A model generated the notes under the pieces. That model was given only the letters and a program-made list of their open reading frames with translations. It was not told the DNA's origin and ran no database searches. The position numbers were made by a program, and so were the translations under genes. From Croceicoccus gelatinilyticus (lineage in GTDB: Bacteria; Pseudomonadota; Alphaproteobacteria; Sphingomonadales; Sphingomonadaceae): 64,000 bases of DNA. Shown piece after piece: positions 10,138 to 18,774 of this stretch (positions are counted from its first letter, which is position 1; every line of letters starts with the position of its first letter). The stretch covers positions 620,001-684,000 of the forward strand of contig NZ_JAHCBF010000002.1 in the NCBI RefSeq assembly GCF_018398395.1. The letters run 5' to 3'.

Positions 10138-10223
10138 TCTTTTTTCCGGCTTCGCAGTCGCGGACTGCTCGTGATGAAGGGGCATCACGGGTTCTGGCAT
10201 TGTTACCGCCCTTGCCGGCGGTA
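10138..10223. other. Three tandem hairpins upstream of ihfB
   Basis: In the 246-base gap before ihfB, after a TCTTTTTTCC tract, three perfect hairpins occur in 70 bases: GCAGTC/GACTGC (10154-10168), CGTGATG/CATCACG (10170-10189) and TACCGCC/GGCGGTA (10204-10223). They could form a structured ihfB leader or belong to a small RNA. There is no Rho-independent tail in the + direction. I do not recognise a known riboswitch. Confidence 0.4.
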
Positions 10224-10267
10224 TCTGTCGCAAGGGGGTCGCGAACTCTTCGACAGGCGGGGTAGAC

Positions 10268-10549
10268 ATGATTAGATCGGAACTCATCGAAGCGCTTGCG
10301 CAGGAAAATCCCGAACTTCGACCTGAAGAGGTCGAGGCCGTGGTCACCTGCTTCTTCGACGCGATTGCCGAACGACTGGCCAGTGGTGGCCGGGTCGAGC
10401 TTCGCGGTTTCGGTGCTTTCTCCACCCGCGAACGCGCCGCCCGCACGGGCCGCAACCCGCGCACCGGCGAAACGGTCGAGGTGCCCGGCAAGCGCGTGCC
10501 TTACTTCAAGGCTGGCAAGGATATGCGCGACCGCCTCAACGCGGACTGA
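10268..10549 (+). CDS. ihfB: Integration host factor subunit beta
   Basis: IHF-beta is half of the heterodimer that bends DNA at specific sites, acting in replication, recombination and transcription. The 93-residue product has the full HU/IHF fold: two N-terminal helices, then the beta-ribbon arm with [22 protein letters not shown] carrying the conserved Arg-Asn-Pro tip that intercalates into DNA. The C-terminal [15 protein letters not shown] follows. The start [10 protein letters not shown] and the divergence from HU favour IHF-beta. The alpha partner is not in this window. The gene stands alone behind a structured leader. Confidence 0.93.
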   Translation: MIRSELIEALAQENPELRPEEVEAVVTCFFDAIAERLASGGRVELRGFGAFSTRERAARTGRNPRTGETVEVPGKRVPYFKAGKDMRDRLNAD

Positions 10550-10642
10550 TCGCCGCGCCCGTACTCTCGGGGTCATCTTTCACAATCTGCTGGATTCTCG
10601 CCATTGCGCGGCGCAGCCACGCACCCTAACGCTGCGGCAAGT

Positions 10643-10727
10643 GCGGACGTGGCGGAATGGTAGACGCCGGGGACTTAAAATCCCTTGTACTTTGTACGTG
10701 CGGGTTCGAGTCCCGCCGTCCGCACCA
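10643..10727 (+). tRNA. tRNA-Leu (anticodon TAA)
   Basis: An 85-base cloverleaf reads from GCGGACG to CGTCCGC-A-CCA. The 7-bp acceptor stem pairs fully, the anticodon stem GGGGA/TCCCT encloses loop CTTAAAA with anticodon TAA, and the T-arm is GCGGG-TTCGAGT-CCCGC. A long variable arm (GTAC-TTT-GTAC) identifies class II leucine tRNA. CCA is encoded. It reads UUA, a rare codon in such GC-rich DNA. No integrase or attachment repeat is visible beside it. Confidence 0.97.
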
Positions 10728-10930
10728 CTTTATTCATAGCTTTTCGGACCGCGCACGAGGTTAACGCATCCCACTGGAGATGCGCGAAAACTACTCAGGT
10801 CCAACCTGCTGCATTCCCACGCGAATTTAACGATTTGGTTGCAACTTTCCGGGTATCAGGGAACCCGTGAACAGCGCCAATTTCGGGCCCCCTTCCGACC
10901 GCAACTGGCGCGAATGAAAGAGCGGGCAGC

Positions 10931-11602
10931 GTGAATGACCTGAGTCCCTCGCAATTCGATGGCCATCGCGGCGATGGCGACACATCGGTGCGCGATCCCC
11001 AGCGAATACCGATCATCCGGACGGCAAAGCTCGTCTTTCCCGATGCCGAATACCCTTGCGTCCTGCGCGATATTTCCGGCAGCGCGCTGCGCGTAAAGCT
11101 CTACGGTGCGCCGATCGAGGAAGGGGCCGCGGGCTTTCACCTCGAATTCGGCGACGGCGACAGGTTCGAAGTCAGCGCGATCTGGGTCAAGGACGATCAG
11201 GCCGGACTGGCCTTTGCCAAGCACAATGACCTCATGTCGCTGATCGGGGAACATGGCCCTTTCCGCAAGCGCGCCATCCGCATTGCGGTCGAACTTCCCT
11301 CGTCGGTCAAATCCCTCGGGCGCAGACTGGACGTGCACATCCGTGACCTTTCGCACGAAGGGGCACAGATTTTGAGCGAGGCGATGTTCTCGATGGACCA
11401 GCAGGTCCGCATCGACATTCCCCGTCTGGGCGAAGTCTATGCGAAGGTCCGCTGGCGGCAGCACCCCTCTTACGGCCTGGCCTTCGTCGAAACCTTCCGC
11501 TTCGACCAGATCGCAGCAGTGGCGAGCGACCTTCAGGCGCTTTCGCGGGAGTGGCGCAAGGACGGCGGTTCGGGCCCTCGCCCTGACGACATGGCGGCCT
11601 GA
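10931..11602 (+). CDS. PilZ domain protein with two PilZ-like modules
   Basis: A 223-residue cytoplasmic protein with two PilZ-like halves. The first (about residues 28-105) carries RDISGSALRV, resembling the second PilZ motif but lacking a clear RxxxR. The second (about 112-195) has RKRAIRI followed by DLSHEGAQI, matching the RxxxR and (D/N)xSxxG cyclic-di-GMP contacts. A role as a cyclic-di-GMP receptor is therefore plausible for the second half only. Nothing adjacent names a partner; a GGDEF or EAL enzyme is not nearby. The start is GTG. Confidence 0.8.
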   Translation: MNDLSPSQFDGHRGDGDTSVRDPQRIPIIRTAKLVFPDAEYPCVLRDISGSALRVKLYGAPIEEGAAGFHLEFGDGDRFEVSAIWVKDDQAGLAFAKHNDLMSLIGEHGPFRKRAIRIAVELPSSVKSLGRRLDVHIRDLSHEGAQILSEAMFSMDQQVRIDIPRLGEVYAKVRWRQHPSYGLAFVETFRFDQIAAVASDLQALSREWRKDGGSGPRPDDMAA

Positions 11603-11745
11603 TCCACCCGGCCTGCCCGCCGCCCGTTTAAAAAGCTGCAAAAAGAGGCTGCGAAAGCACCGCGTTAACGTCCTCTTAGCCATTTTCATGCACGAATTGC
11701 CTTGGGTCGCCGCTTGGCGACGGACGTTTTGCACAAGGGGGCACC

Positions 11746-13332
11746 GTGCAGCAGGGCACCGAAATGAAGCAGGGCAATTCCGAACTGGACGTGGACGTCG
11801 TCATCATTGGCGCAGGACCGGCCGGTCTGACGGCGGGATACCTGCTGACGAAGGCCGGAAAATCGGTCGCCGTGATCGAGAAGGACGAGACTTACGTCGG
11901 CGGCATCAGCCGCACCGTCGAACACGAAGGCTATCGCTTCGACATCGGCGGACACCGCTTCTTTTCGAAGTCCAAGGCCGTGGTCGACCTGTGGAACGAG
12001 ATCCTGCCCGACGACTTCATCTCGCGCCCGCGGATGAGCCGCATCTATTACGAGGGCAAGTTCTACTCCTACCCGCTGCGCGCGTTCGAAGCGCTGCGTA
12101 ATCTCGGCATCTGGCGTTCGACGGTCTGCATGGCGAGCTTTGCCAAGGCGCAGGTCTTCCCGCGCAGGCAGATCAAGAGCTTCGAGGACTGGACCGTGAA
12201 CCAGTTCGGCGAAAAGCTGTTCTCGATCTTCTTCAAGACCTACACCGAAAAGGTGTGGGGCATGCCCTGCGATGAAATGAGCGCCGACTGGGCCGCACAG
12301 CGCATCAAAGGTCTCTCGCTCTGGGGGGCAGTGACCGATGGGCTCAAGCGTTCGCTTGGCCTCAACAAGCGTCCGAACAATGGCATGCAGGCCAAGACCC
12401 TGCTCGAGGAATTCCGCTATCCGCGCCTTGGCCCCGGCATGATGTGGGAAGCCGCGCGCGACAAGATTCGCGAAGGCGGCAACAAGGTCCTGATGGGCCA
12501 CGCGCTGCGCCAGCTTGCCGCTGACAGCAAGGGCGGCTGGCGCCTTAGCGCGACGCTGGCCGATGGCAGCGAGCGCGTAATCCGCGCCCGCCACGCGATT
12601 TCGAGCGCGCCGATGCGCGAACTGGCCGCGCGCCTTGCTCCGGTCCCGGCCTCGGTGCTGGATGCCAGCGGGCTGAAGTATCGCGACTTCCTGACCGTGG
12701 CGCTGAAGGTCCGTTCCAAGGACCTGTTCCCCGACAACTGGATCTACATCCACGACAGCAAGGTGCAGGTCGGCCGCATCCAGAACTTCCGTTCGTGGTC
12801 GCCCGAAATGGTGCCCGACAGCGATGTCGCCTGTGTCGGCCTTGAATATTTCTGCTTTGAAGGCGACGGCCTCTGGGCCTCGTCGGATGACGATCTTGTC
12901 GCCCTGGCGACGAAGGAAATGGAAATCCTCGGCCTGTGCGATCCGGCGGACGTCATCGGCGGTTCGGTCGTGCGGCAGGAAAAGGCCTACCCCGTCTATG
13001 ACGAGGACTATGCCGAGCGCGTGCAGGTCATGCGCGAGGAACTGGAAGCCAAGCACCCCACGCTGCACCTTGTCGGGCGCAACGGCATGCACCGCTATAA
13101 CAACCAGGACCACGCGATGATGACCGCGATGCTGACGGTCGAGAACATCATGGCGGGTAAGCGTATCTACGACACCTGGTGCGTGAACGAGGACGCGGAA
13201 TACCACGAGGCCGGCAACGAGGGCGACGAGATCGAACTGCCCCGCTACTCGGCAGAAGACCGCGCCGCAGCGCTGTCCTCGATGCGCGACGTTCCCGAGC
13301 CTGTCGCACCCGAGAAGAAGGACGCGGCATGA
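11746..13332 (+). CDS. FAD-dependent oxidoreductase of the amine oxidase / UDP-galactopyranose mutase-like group
   Basis: A 528-residue flavoprotein. The FAD-binding Rossmann motif IIGAGPAGLTAGYLL covers about residues 20-34, followed by GGISRTVEHEGYRFDIGGHRF, which resembles UDP-galactopyranose mutases and protoporphyrinogen-oxidase-like enzymes. The C-terminal FAD motif is around GRNGMHRYNNQDHAM. The GTG start is chosen because AAGGGGG sits seven bases before it; an ATG six codons in is the alternative. Its stop overlaps gtrA (ATGA), and a GT-C-like membrane protein follows. Together they suggest modification of a sugar or polyprenyl-linked sugar of the envelope, which is inference from context. 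The exact reaction is unknown. Confidence 0.8.
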   Translation: MQQGTEMKQGNSELDVDVVIIGAGPAGLTAGYLLTKAGKSVAVIEKDETYVGGISRTVEHEGYRFDIGGHRFFSKSKAVVDLWNEILPDDFISRPRMSRIYYEGKFYSYPLRAFEALRNLGIWRSTVCMASFAKAQVFPRRQIKSFEDWTVNQFGEKLFSIFFKTYTEKVWGMPCDEMSADWAAQRIKGLSLWGAVTDGLKRSLGLNKRPNNGMQAKTLLEEFRYPRLGPGMMWEAARDKIREGGNKVLMGHALRQLAADSKGGWRLSATLADGSERVIRARHAISSAPMRELAARLAPVPASVLDASGLKYRDFLTVALKVRSKDLFPDNWIYIHDSKVQVGRIQNFRSWSPEMVPDSDVACVGLEYFCFEGDGLWASSDDDLVALATKEMEILGLCDPADVIGGSVVRQEKAYPVYDEDYAERVQVMREELEAKHPTLHLVGRNGMHRYNNQDHAMMTAMLTVENIMAGKRIYDTWCVNEDAEYHEAGNEGDEIELPRYSAEDRAAALSSMRDVPEPVAPEKKDAA

Positions 13333-13751
13333 CCGACGCCGCGGCCTTCAGGCGCTTCGTCGCCTACGGCTTTGCCAGCGTCGCGGCGCTGGGCGTCGAC
13401 CTTGCCTGCTTCTTCGCGTTGATGGCGCTGCATATTGCGGCGCCTGCGGCGGCAGCGGGCGGCTATGCGGCGGGCATCCTTGCCCACTGGTTCGCATCGA
13501 GCCGCTTCGTCTTTACCGGCCGAGTCGCCAGCGAGGGCAAGGCACGCGCGGCCCAGCAGGGCCTGTTCGTCGCCTCTGCGCTGGTTGGCCTCGCGCTCAC
13601 TTGGGCCATTGTCGCGGCGGGGACCGCGATGGATCTCGACCCGCGCCTTGCCAAGCTGATCGCCATCGGCGCCAGCTTCTTTGCCACTTTCCTGCTGCGC
13701 CTGCGCTTCGTCTTCACCGAAGAGCAGGGCGCACCTGCCGGTACAAGCTGA
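13329..13751 (+). CDS. GtrA family membrane protein
   Basis: A 140-residue protein with four hydrophobic helices, the size and topology of GtrA. GtrA-family proteins are thought to flip or help transfer polyprenyl-phosphate-linked sugars across the inner membrane for O-antigen, teichoic acid or arabinan decoration. Family features are FVAYGFASVAALGVDLACF in helix 1 and LRLRFVF at the end of helix 4. The ATG overlaps the stop of the oxidoreductase gene, so the two are co-translated. A GT-C-like protein follows 19 bases after the stop, fitting a sugar-transfer set. Confidence 0.87.
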   Translation: MTDAAAFRRFVAYGFASVAALGVDLACFFALMALHIAAPAAAAGGYAAGILAHWFASSRFVFTGRVASEGKARAAQQGLFVASALVGLALTWAIVAAGTAMDLDPRLAKLIAIGASFFATFLLRLRFVFTEEQGAPAGTS

Positions 13752-13770
13752 CGCGGGGGTGGAGGGCACC

Positions 13771-15540
13771 ATGATCGGAGAGCGCCGCCGCCACGGATTC
13801 GAACGGGCCATGATCGCCCGGATCACGCTGGTCTGGGCAATCGTCTCGGCGCTCCTCCTTGCCACGCAGTTCCGCAACATTGCCGCCGTCATCTATCCCG
13901 ATGGCGACGATATCCTGCGCCTCCTGCAGGTGCGCGACTGGCTGAACGGCCAAAGCTGGTTCGACGTGACGCAGTACCGCGTCGATCCGCCCGAAGGCAC
14001 GCCGATGCACTGGACGCGGCTGGTGGATCTCCCGCTGGCCGCGGTCATCTTTCTGCTGACGCCGATCATTGGAAGCGGCGCGGCTGAAATAGCCGCCTCG
14101 GTCATCGTACCGCTGGCAACGCTGTGGCTCGTGCTCATGCTGATCGGACGCATCAGCTTCAAGATCTTCGATGAAGAAGCGACCGGCCTCGCCTGCCTCG
14201 TAGCGGCGATGTCCACCTCGCTCCTCAACCAGATACGCCCGATGCGCATCGACCACCACGGCTGGCAAGTCGTGTGCGCCCTTGTCGCAGTAAACGCACT
14301 GATGGCCCGCAACGCGCGGCAAGGCGGCTGGATCGCCGGTTTCGCGATGGCGGCGTGGCTGTCGATCAGTCTTGAGGCGCTGCCGATGGTCGCCGCGATC
14401 ATGGCGGTCGGCCTGTGGCGCTGGATGCGGTGCTGGCACGAACGGACCTGGCTGGTGTCGATGCTGCAGTCGACTTTCGTAAGCTCGCTGCTGATCTACA
14501 TGGCTACGAAGGGCCTGCCGGTCGGCGCATCGGTTTGCGACGGGATGGGCCCTGCCCCGCTTGCCGCGATGGGCATTCTCGCGATCGGCGCGACCGGCCT
14601 CGACCGCGCGACGCACCGTCCGTTCAGCTTCGCCCTGATGGCTTTCGGCGCGCTCGGCGTCGCTGCCGTTGCGGTTGAATTTACGCTGGCTCCGCAATGT
14701 ACGGGCGGCACTTTTGCCGAACTCGATCCGCTGACCCGCTCGCTTTGGCTCGGTAACATCACGGAAGGCCGCCCGATCTGGGAAGGCAGCGTCAAGCTTG
14801 CGCTGCTTAAGGTCATCCCGCCACTGATCGCGCTCGTCACGATGTGGAACCTCATCCGCACCTCGAACGACTGGCTTGGTCGCTGGCACCAGGAATATGC
14901 GTTTCTGCTGATCGTTGCGCTGATCGTCGGTTGCCTCGTGGCCCGGACCAGCATCTATTCCGCCGCACTCGCCGCCGTGCCGCTGGGCTGGCAGTTGAAG
15001 GTCTGGCTCCGCTCGGTCCGCACGCTGAAGGAACCGAGCAAGCAAGCCGCCGCCGCCGCCGGCATCATCACTGCGCTCGCCCCGGCCGTTCCGATCTCGC
15101 TGCTGATGGCGGCCGCGCCGACGCAGGCATCGACCCGCACCTCCGCGCCGGTCGTCGCCGTTGCCGATTGCGACGTTCGCGCAGCGCTACCGGCGCTGGG
15201 CACTACGCCCTCGCGCGTGTTCGCGCCGATCGACCTTGGCCCGCGCATCCTGCTTGATAGCCCGCACTCGGTCCTTTCAACTGCGCATCACCGCGCCGAT
15301 GTCGCGATTGCCGACACGATGCGCGCTTTCATGGGCTCTCCTGATGATGCCCGTGCGATGCTGGACCGTCGCGGCTATGACTACATGATGCTGTGCACCG
15401 GCATGAACGAAGTGAACGCCTATGCCGCTCTGCAGCGGGCTGGCTTTGCCGCCAGCCTGCAGAAAGACGAGATTCCCGATTGGCTGGAGCCGGTCGAGAA
15501 CGATAGCCAGAACGTCCTCGTCCTCAAGATCAGGGACTGA
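13771..15540 (+). CDS. Polytopic membrane protein, probable GT-C type glycosyltransferase-like
   Basis: A 589-residue protein starting at the ATG preceded by GGAGG. After one N-terminal helix comes a large loop containing DGDDILRLLQVRDWLNG and a HWTRLVD segment, then about ten hydrophobic helices and a C-terminal soluble domain of roughly 130 residues. An acidic loop after helix 1 followed by many helices is the layout of GT-C enzymes that use polyprenyl-phosphate sugars (STT3, ArnT). I infer that class from layout and from the adjacent gtrA, not from a recognised family motif. Related proteins are sometimes labelled as AcrB-like, which the topology does not support. Confidence 0.6.
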   Translation: MIGERRRHGFERAMIARITLVWAIVSALLLATQFRNIAAVIYPDGDDILRLLQVRDWLNGQSWFDVTQYRVDPPEGTPMHWTRLVDLPLAAVIFLLTPIIGSGAAEIAASVIVPLATLWLVLMLIGRISFKIFDEEATGLACLVAAMSTSLLNQIRPMRIDHHGWQVVCALVAVNALMARNARQGGWIAGFAMAAWLSISLEALPMVAAIMAVGLWRWMRCWHERTWLVSMLQSTFVSSLLIYMATKGLPVGASVCDGMGPAPLAAMGILAIGATGLDRATHRPFSFALMAFGALGVAAVAVEFTLAPQCTGGTFAELDPLTRSLWLGNITEGRPIWEGSVKLALLKVIPPLIALVTMWNLIRTSNDWLGRWHQEYAFLLIVALIVGCLVARTSIYSAALAAVPLGWQLKVWLRSVRTLKEPSKQAAAAAGIITALAPAVPISLLMAAAPTQASTRTSAPVVAVADCDVRAALPALGTTPSRVFAPIDLGPRILLDSPHSVLSTAHHRADVAIADTMRAFMGSPDDARAMLDRRGYDYMMLCTGMNEVNAYAALQRAGFAASLQKDEIPDWLEPVENDSQNVLVLKIRD

Positions 15541-16017
15541 TCAACCGCGACAGGCGGCGCAGACACCCTTCAGTTCGACAACCGTCTTCACATCCTCAAA
15601 ACCGGCCGCACTTGCCGCACCGCGTAGGCCTTCGGTCAGGCGGTCGTCGTCGATGTGCTCGGCGATTCCGCACTTGTCGCAGATCAGAAAGATGCAGTCG
15701 TGCTGACAGCCCGGGTGCCGGTTCACCAGATACGCGTTCGCGCTTTCGATCCGGTTCGCAAGGTTGGTCCGCACGAACAGGTCGAGGATGCGATAGACGC
15801 TGTTGGGAGCAACCCGCTTGCCGCGCTGCGCCGAAAGGGCATCGGCGATGTCATAGGCAGAGGCCGGAGCCTCGTGATCGGCCAGCGCATTGAATACGTC
15901 GGCACGCATGTCGGTCCACTGCTCGCCCGCATCGGTCAGTGCCCCGCGCGCCGCGCGCACGAGCGCTGCGCCTTCGTGTTCGGCGTGGGAATGGTCGTGC
16001 GTGTCCGTGCAGGTCAT
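15541..16017 (-). CDS. zur: Fur family regulator, Zur-like
   Basis: A metal-sensing repressor of the Fur superfamily, most similar in layout to Zur. The start is placed at MTCTDTHDHSHAEHEG, a His-rich N-terminus; an ATG ten codons upstream is possible. Residues about 25-95 form the winged helix with NSVYRILDLF. The C-terminal dimerisation domain has the structural zinc cysteines CDKCG and CAACRG, plus HPGCQHDCIF. The separate His-rich N-terminus and Cys pairs favour zinc sensing over iron. No zinc transporter is adjacent, so the target genes lie elsewhere. Confidence 0.82.
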   Translation of the reverse strand: MTCTDTHDHSHAEHEGAALVRAARGALTDAGEQWTDMRADVFNALADHEAPASAYDIADALSAQRGKRVAPNSVYRILDLFVRTNLANRIESANAYLVNRHPGCQHDCIFLICDKCGIAEHIDDDRLTEGLRGAASAAGFEDVKTVVELKGVCAACRG

Positions 16018-16089
16018 GCCAGCGATATAGGGCGTGCCGGCGCGCAAGTCATCCCGCCCGTGACGGAGGCCCCGTGAAGCAAACCTAAA

Positions 16090-16755
16090 TCAGTTCTTGC
16101 GGAAGGTCGCGGTGTAGTCTGCGGGGAACAGGGTCTTCAGCGCCTCGACCTTCGGGCGGTCCCAGCGACGGATGTAGCCGTGGTTCGGGTTCTTCGCCAT
16201 GAAGTCCTGATGATAGGCCTCGGCGCGGTAGAAGGTGCCCTGCTTCTCGATCTTGGTCACGATCGGCTTGTCCCACAGCTTCGCCTTGCCGAGCTGCGCG
16301 ATGTAGGCCTTGGCCACGCGGGCCTGTTCCGCGCTAGTGGGGACGAACGCACTGCGATACTGGCTGCCGTGATCCGGCCCTTGCCGGTTAAGCGTGGTGG
16401 GATCGGCGACGACTGCGAAGAAGATGCGCAGCAATTCGTCATACCGCACGACATTTGGGTCGTATGTGACCTTCACCGCCTCGGCATGGCCGGTCGCACC
16501 GGATGTCACCCTTTTGTAAGTCGCATCGCGCTTGCTGCCGCCGTGATAGCCGCTGACCGCGCTGGTCACGCCCTTGACGTGGCTGAACACGCCCTCGACG
16601 CCCCAGAAACAGCCACCTGCGAAGATCGCGGTCTTGAGCCCGCCTTCCTCCGTCGCGCGGATCGCAGCGGCAGGGGTCGCCACCGCCTCTTCGCCCGATG
16701 CGGCGGCGATCGCAGGTTGCTGGCACGCGCCGAGCAGAGCAGCGGCGCCAAGCAT
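16090..16755 (-). CDS. msrA: Peptide-methionine (S)-S-oxide reductase MsrA, probable lipoprotein
   Basis: MsrA repairs methionine-S-sulfoxide in proteins. The catalytic motif GGCFWGVEG lies early in the domain and the rest of the family core (GYHGG, GHAEAVKVTYDP, QYRSAF, YHQDFM) is complete. The start is uncertain. The ATG used here gives MLGAAALLGACQQ, a hydrophobic stretch ending in a lipobox. A CTG at 16782, overlapping the stop of the small upstream ORF, would add LNTFRSTFL and give a better signal peptide with a positive charge. Either way, export as a periplasmic lipoprotein is predicted. Together with the Tat-type MsrB this suggests an extracytoplasmic repair pair. Confidence 0.9.
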   Translation of the reverse strand: MLGAAALLGACQQPAIAAASGEEAVATPAAAIRATEEGGLKTAIFAGGCFWGVEGVFSHVKGVTSAVSGYHGGSKRDATYKRVTSGATGHAEAVKVTYDPNVVRYDELLRIFFAVVADPTTLNRQGPDHGSQYRSAFVPTSAEQARVAKAYIAQLGKAKLWDKPIVTKIEKQGTFYRAEAYHQDFMAKNPNHGYIRRWDRPKVEALKTLFPADYTATFRKN

Positions 16756-16778
16756 CAGGAATGTGGAGCGGAAGGTGT

Positions 16779-16904
16779 TCAGCCCAGAACCGACGCGATG
16801 GCCTGCGTCTCGATCGGGAAGCCCGACACCGCGAAAAGCCCGGCGGCACCCAGCGCGAAGCCGATCGCGAAATTGCGGATAAGGCTGCTGTCGATGAGGT
16901 GCAT
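16779..16904 (-). CDS. 41-residue membrane peptide upstream of msrA
   Basis: A short open frame begins MHLIDSSLIRNFAIG and ends AIASVLG, with a hydrophobic centre (FALGAAGLFAVSG) that could cross the membrane once. It lies directly upstream of msrA on the same strand, and its stop sits at the possible CTG start of msrA. That arrangement suggests translational coupling. I do not recognise a family. Coding potential is supported only by codon-like composition and position. It could instead be a leader ORF controlling msrA. Confidence 0.5.
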   Translation of the reverse strand: MHLIDSSLIRNFAIGFALGAAGLFAVSGFPIETQAIASVLG

Positions 16905-16976
16905 GGCTTTGACTTTCGTGGCCAGTAGTAGGGTTGCTGAACTTGGTAATCACGGTCTTAACCCGGGTCCGCTGAA

Positions 16977-17020
16977 GAAAGGATGAATCCTACTCCATCC
17001 TTTCGTTCAGGAACCTGAAC
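16977..17020 (-). terminator. Hairpins downstream of purH
   Basis: GAAAGGATG/CATCCTTTC (16977-17004, 9 bp) and the adjacent palindrome GTTCAGG-AA-CCTGAAC (17005-17020) lie past the purH stop. On the minus strand the first hairpin is followed by a CTTC-rich tail. This is a plausible end signal for the rpe-purH transcript. Confidence 0.5.
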
Positions 17021-17044
17021 CGGTTACAGCGCAGCTTTAAAAAA

Positions 17045-18640
17045 TCAGTGCCGGAAGTGGCGCATCCCGGTGAAGACCATGGCAAGACCGGCATCGTCAG
17101 CGGCCTTGATAACGTCTTCGTCACGGATCGAACCGCCCGGCTGGATCACCGCCGTCGCGCCAGCCTCGGCCGCCGACAGCAGGCCGTCGGCGAACGGGAA
17201 GAACGCGTCGGAGGCGACCGCGCTACCGACGGTCTTGGCCTCGGACCAGCCGTAGGTCTCGGCAGCTTCGGCGGCCTTGGCTGCGGCGATGCGCGCCGAA
17301 TCGCGGCGATTCATCTGGCCCGCGCCGATACCGGCGGTCTGGCCGTCCTTGGCATAGACGATGGCGTTCGACTTCACGTGGCGGGCGACCGTCCATGCGA
17401 AGAGGCAGTCCTTCAGCTCCTGCTCGGTCGGGGCGCGCTTCGTCACGACCTTGAGGTCCGCCTCGCTCACCGCAGCGCTGTCGCGGTCCTGCACCAGCAG
17501 GCCGCCGGCGATGACGACCTGGTTGACGCCGGGACGACGCGGATCGGGCAGGCCATCAGACAAGAGCAGGAGGCGCAGGTTCTTCTTCTTGGCGAAGATG
17601 GCCTTGGCCTCTTCCGTCGCATCGGGGGCGACGACGACTTCGGTGAAGATCTTGGTGATCGCCTCTGCCGTGCCAGCGTCAAGCGGGCGGTTCACCGCGA
17701 CGATGCCGCCGAACGCGGAAACCGAATCGCAGGCGAGCGCCTTGTCCCACGCCTCTTCCAGCGAGTTCGCGGTGGCGACGCCGCAGGGGTTGGCGTGCTT
17801 GACGATCACCACGGTCGGCGGGCCGTCACGGAATTCGGCGCAAAGCTCCAGCGCGGCGTTCGCGTCGTTGTAGTTGTTGTAGGACAGTTCCTTGCCCTGC
17901 ACCTGCACCGCTTGCGGCAGGCCCGAGACGTGCGGACCTTCGGGCAGGTAGAGCGCGGCTTCCTGGTGCGGGTTTTCGCCGTAACGCAGGGTGCCTGCGA
18001 TGTTGCTGGCCATCGTGCGGCGCGGCGGGAATTTCTGGCCCTGGTCGGCATAGGCGAACCACTGGCTGATCGCGCTGTCGTAGGCGGCTGTCGCGGCGAA
18101 GGCCTTGGCGGCGAGCATCTTGCGGAAATCGTATCCGGTCGCGCCGACGCCTGCGTCCATTTCGGTCACCAGTGCCGGATAGTCGGCAGGGTCGGTGACG
18201 ATGGCGACATATTCGTGGTTCTTCGCGGCAGAGCGCACCATCGACGGGCCGCCGATGTCGATGTTCTCGATGATGTCGTCGCGGCCTGCGCCCTTCTTCA
18301 CCGTTTCAACGAACGGATATAGGTTCACGATGACCAGATCGATCGCGCCGATGCCGTGCGCTTCCATCGCGGCGGCGTGTTCGGGATTGTCGCGCACCGA
18401 AAGAAGCCCGCCGTGGACCATCGGGTGCAGTGTCTTCACGCGGCCGTCCATCATTTCCGGAAAACCGGTGATGTCGGACACGTCCTTCACTTCAAGACCC
18501 GCTTCGCGCAGCGTGCGCGCAGTGCCACCGGTCGAGACCAGTTCCACCTTGCGAGCGGCCAATGCCTGACCCAGTTCGACGAGACCTGTCTTGTCCGATA
18601 CGGACAGGAGGGCACGGCGAATCGTGATCGGTTTTTCCAT
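17045..18640 (-). CDS. purH: Bifunctional AICAR formyltransferase/IMP cyclohydrolase
   Basis: PurH carries out the last two steps of de novo purine synthesis, formylating AICAR and closing the ring to IMP. The start is set at [20 protein letters not shown], giving 531 residues, the family length; upstream codons in frame do not look coding. The N-terminal MGS-like cyclohydrolase domain (about residues 1-190) shows STGGTARTL and GRVKTLHP. The formyltransferase domain contains RYGENPHQ and the KHANPCGVA loop with its catalytic Lys-His. It lies on the same strand as the heparinase-like gene and rpe. Confidence 0.97.
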   Translation of the reverse strand: MEKPITIRRALLSVSDKTGLVELGQALAARKVELVSTGGTARTLREAGLEVKDVSDITGFPEMMDGRVKTLHPMVHGGLLSVRDNPEHAAAMEAHGIGAIDLVIVNLYPFVETVKKGAGRDDIIENIDIGGPSMVRSAAKNHEYVAIVTDPADYPALVTEMDAGVGATGYDFRKMLAAKAFAATAAYDSAISQWFAYADQGQKFPPRRTMASNIAGTLRYGENPHQEAALYLPEGPHVSGLPQAVQVQGKELSYNNYNDANAALELCAEFRDGPPTVVIVKHANPCGVATANSLEEAWDKALACDSVSAFGGIVAVNRPLDAGTAEAITKIFTEVVVAPDATEEAKAIFAKKKNLRLLLLSDGLPDPRRPGVNQVVIAGGLLVQDRDSAAVSEADLKVVTKRAPTEQELKDCLFAWTVARHVKSNAIVYAKDGQTAGIGAGQMNRRDSARIAAAKAAEAAETYGWSEAKTVGSAVASDAFFPFADGLLSAAEAGATAVIQPGGSIRDEDVIKAADDAGLAMVFTGMRHFRH

Positions 18641-18774
18641 GAAGGCGGCCTTTCGCGCTGGAACGGTTAGAAGTCCGCCCGAGCCTCTAGGCCGTGGTTT
18701 TGCGGTCCGCAAGCACCCGAAGGGCCCAAACCCACGTTGATCGCGTCTCGGATTAAAGGCCTAGCAGGCGGGCT

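Noticed and set aside
10643-10930. tRNA-Leu as an attachment site for a genomic island
   Set aside because: No integrase, no repeat of the tRNA 3' end and no change in composition is visible around it.
11663-11677. TTAA-N7-TTAG as a CtrA binding site upstream of the FAD oxidoreductase gene
   Set aside because: It is a single imperfect match to TTAA-N7-TTAA, which occurs by chance often.
13771-15540. AcrB/RND efflux pump component
   Set aside because: At 589 residues with one acidic loop after helix 1 it has neither the size nor the two large periplasmic loops of RND pumps.
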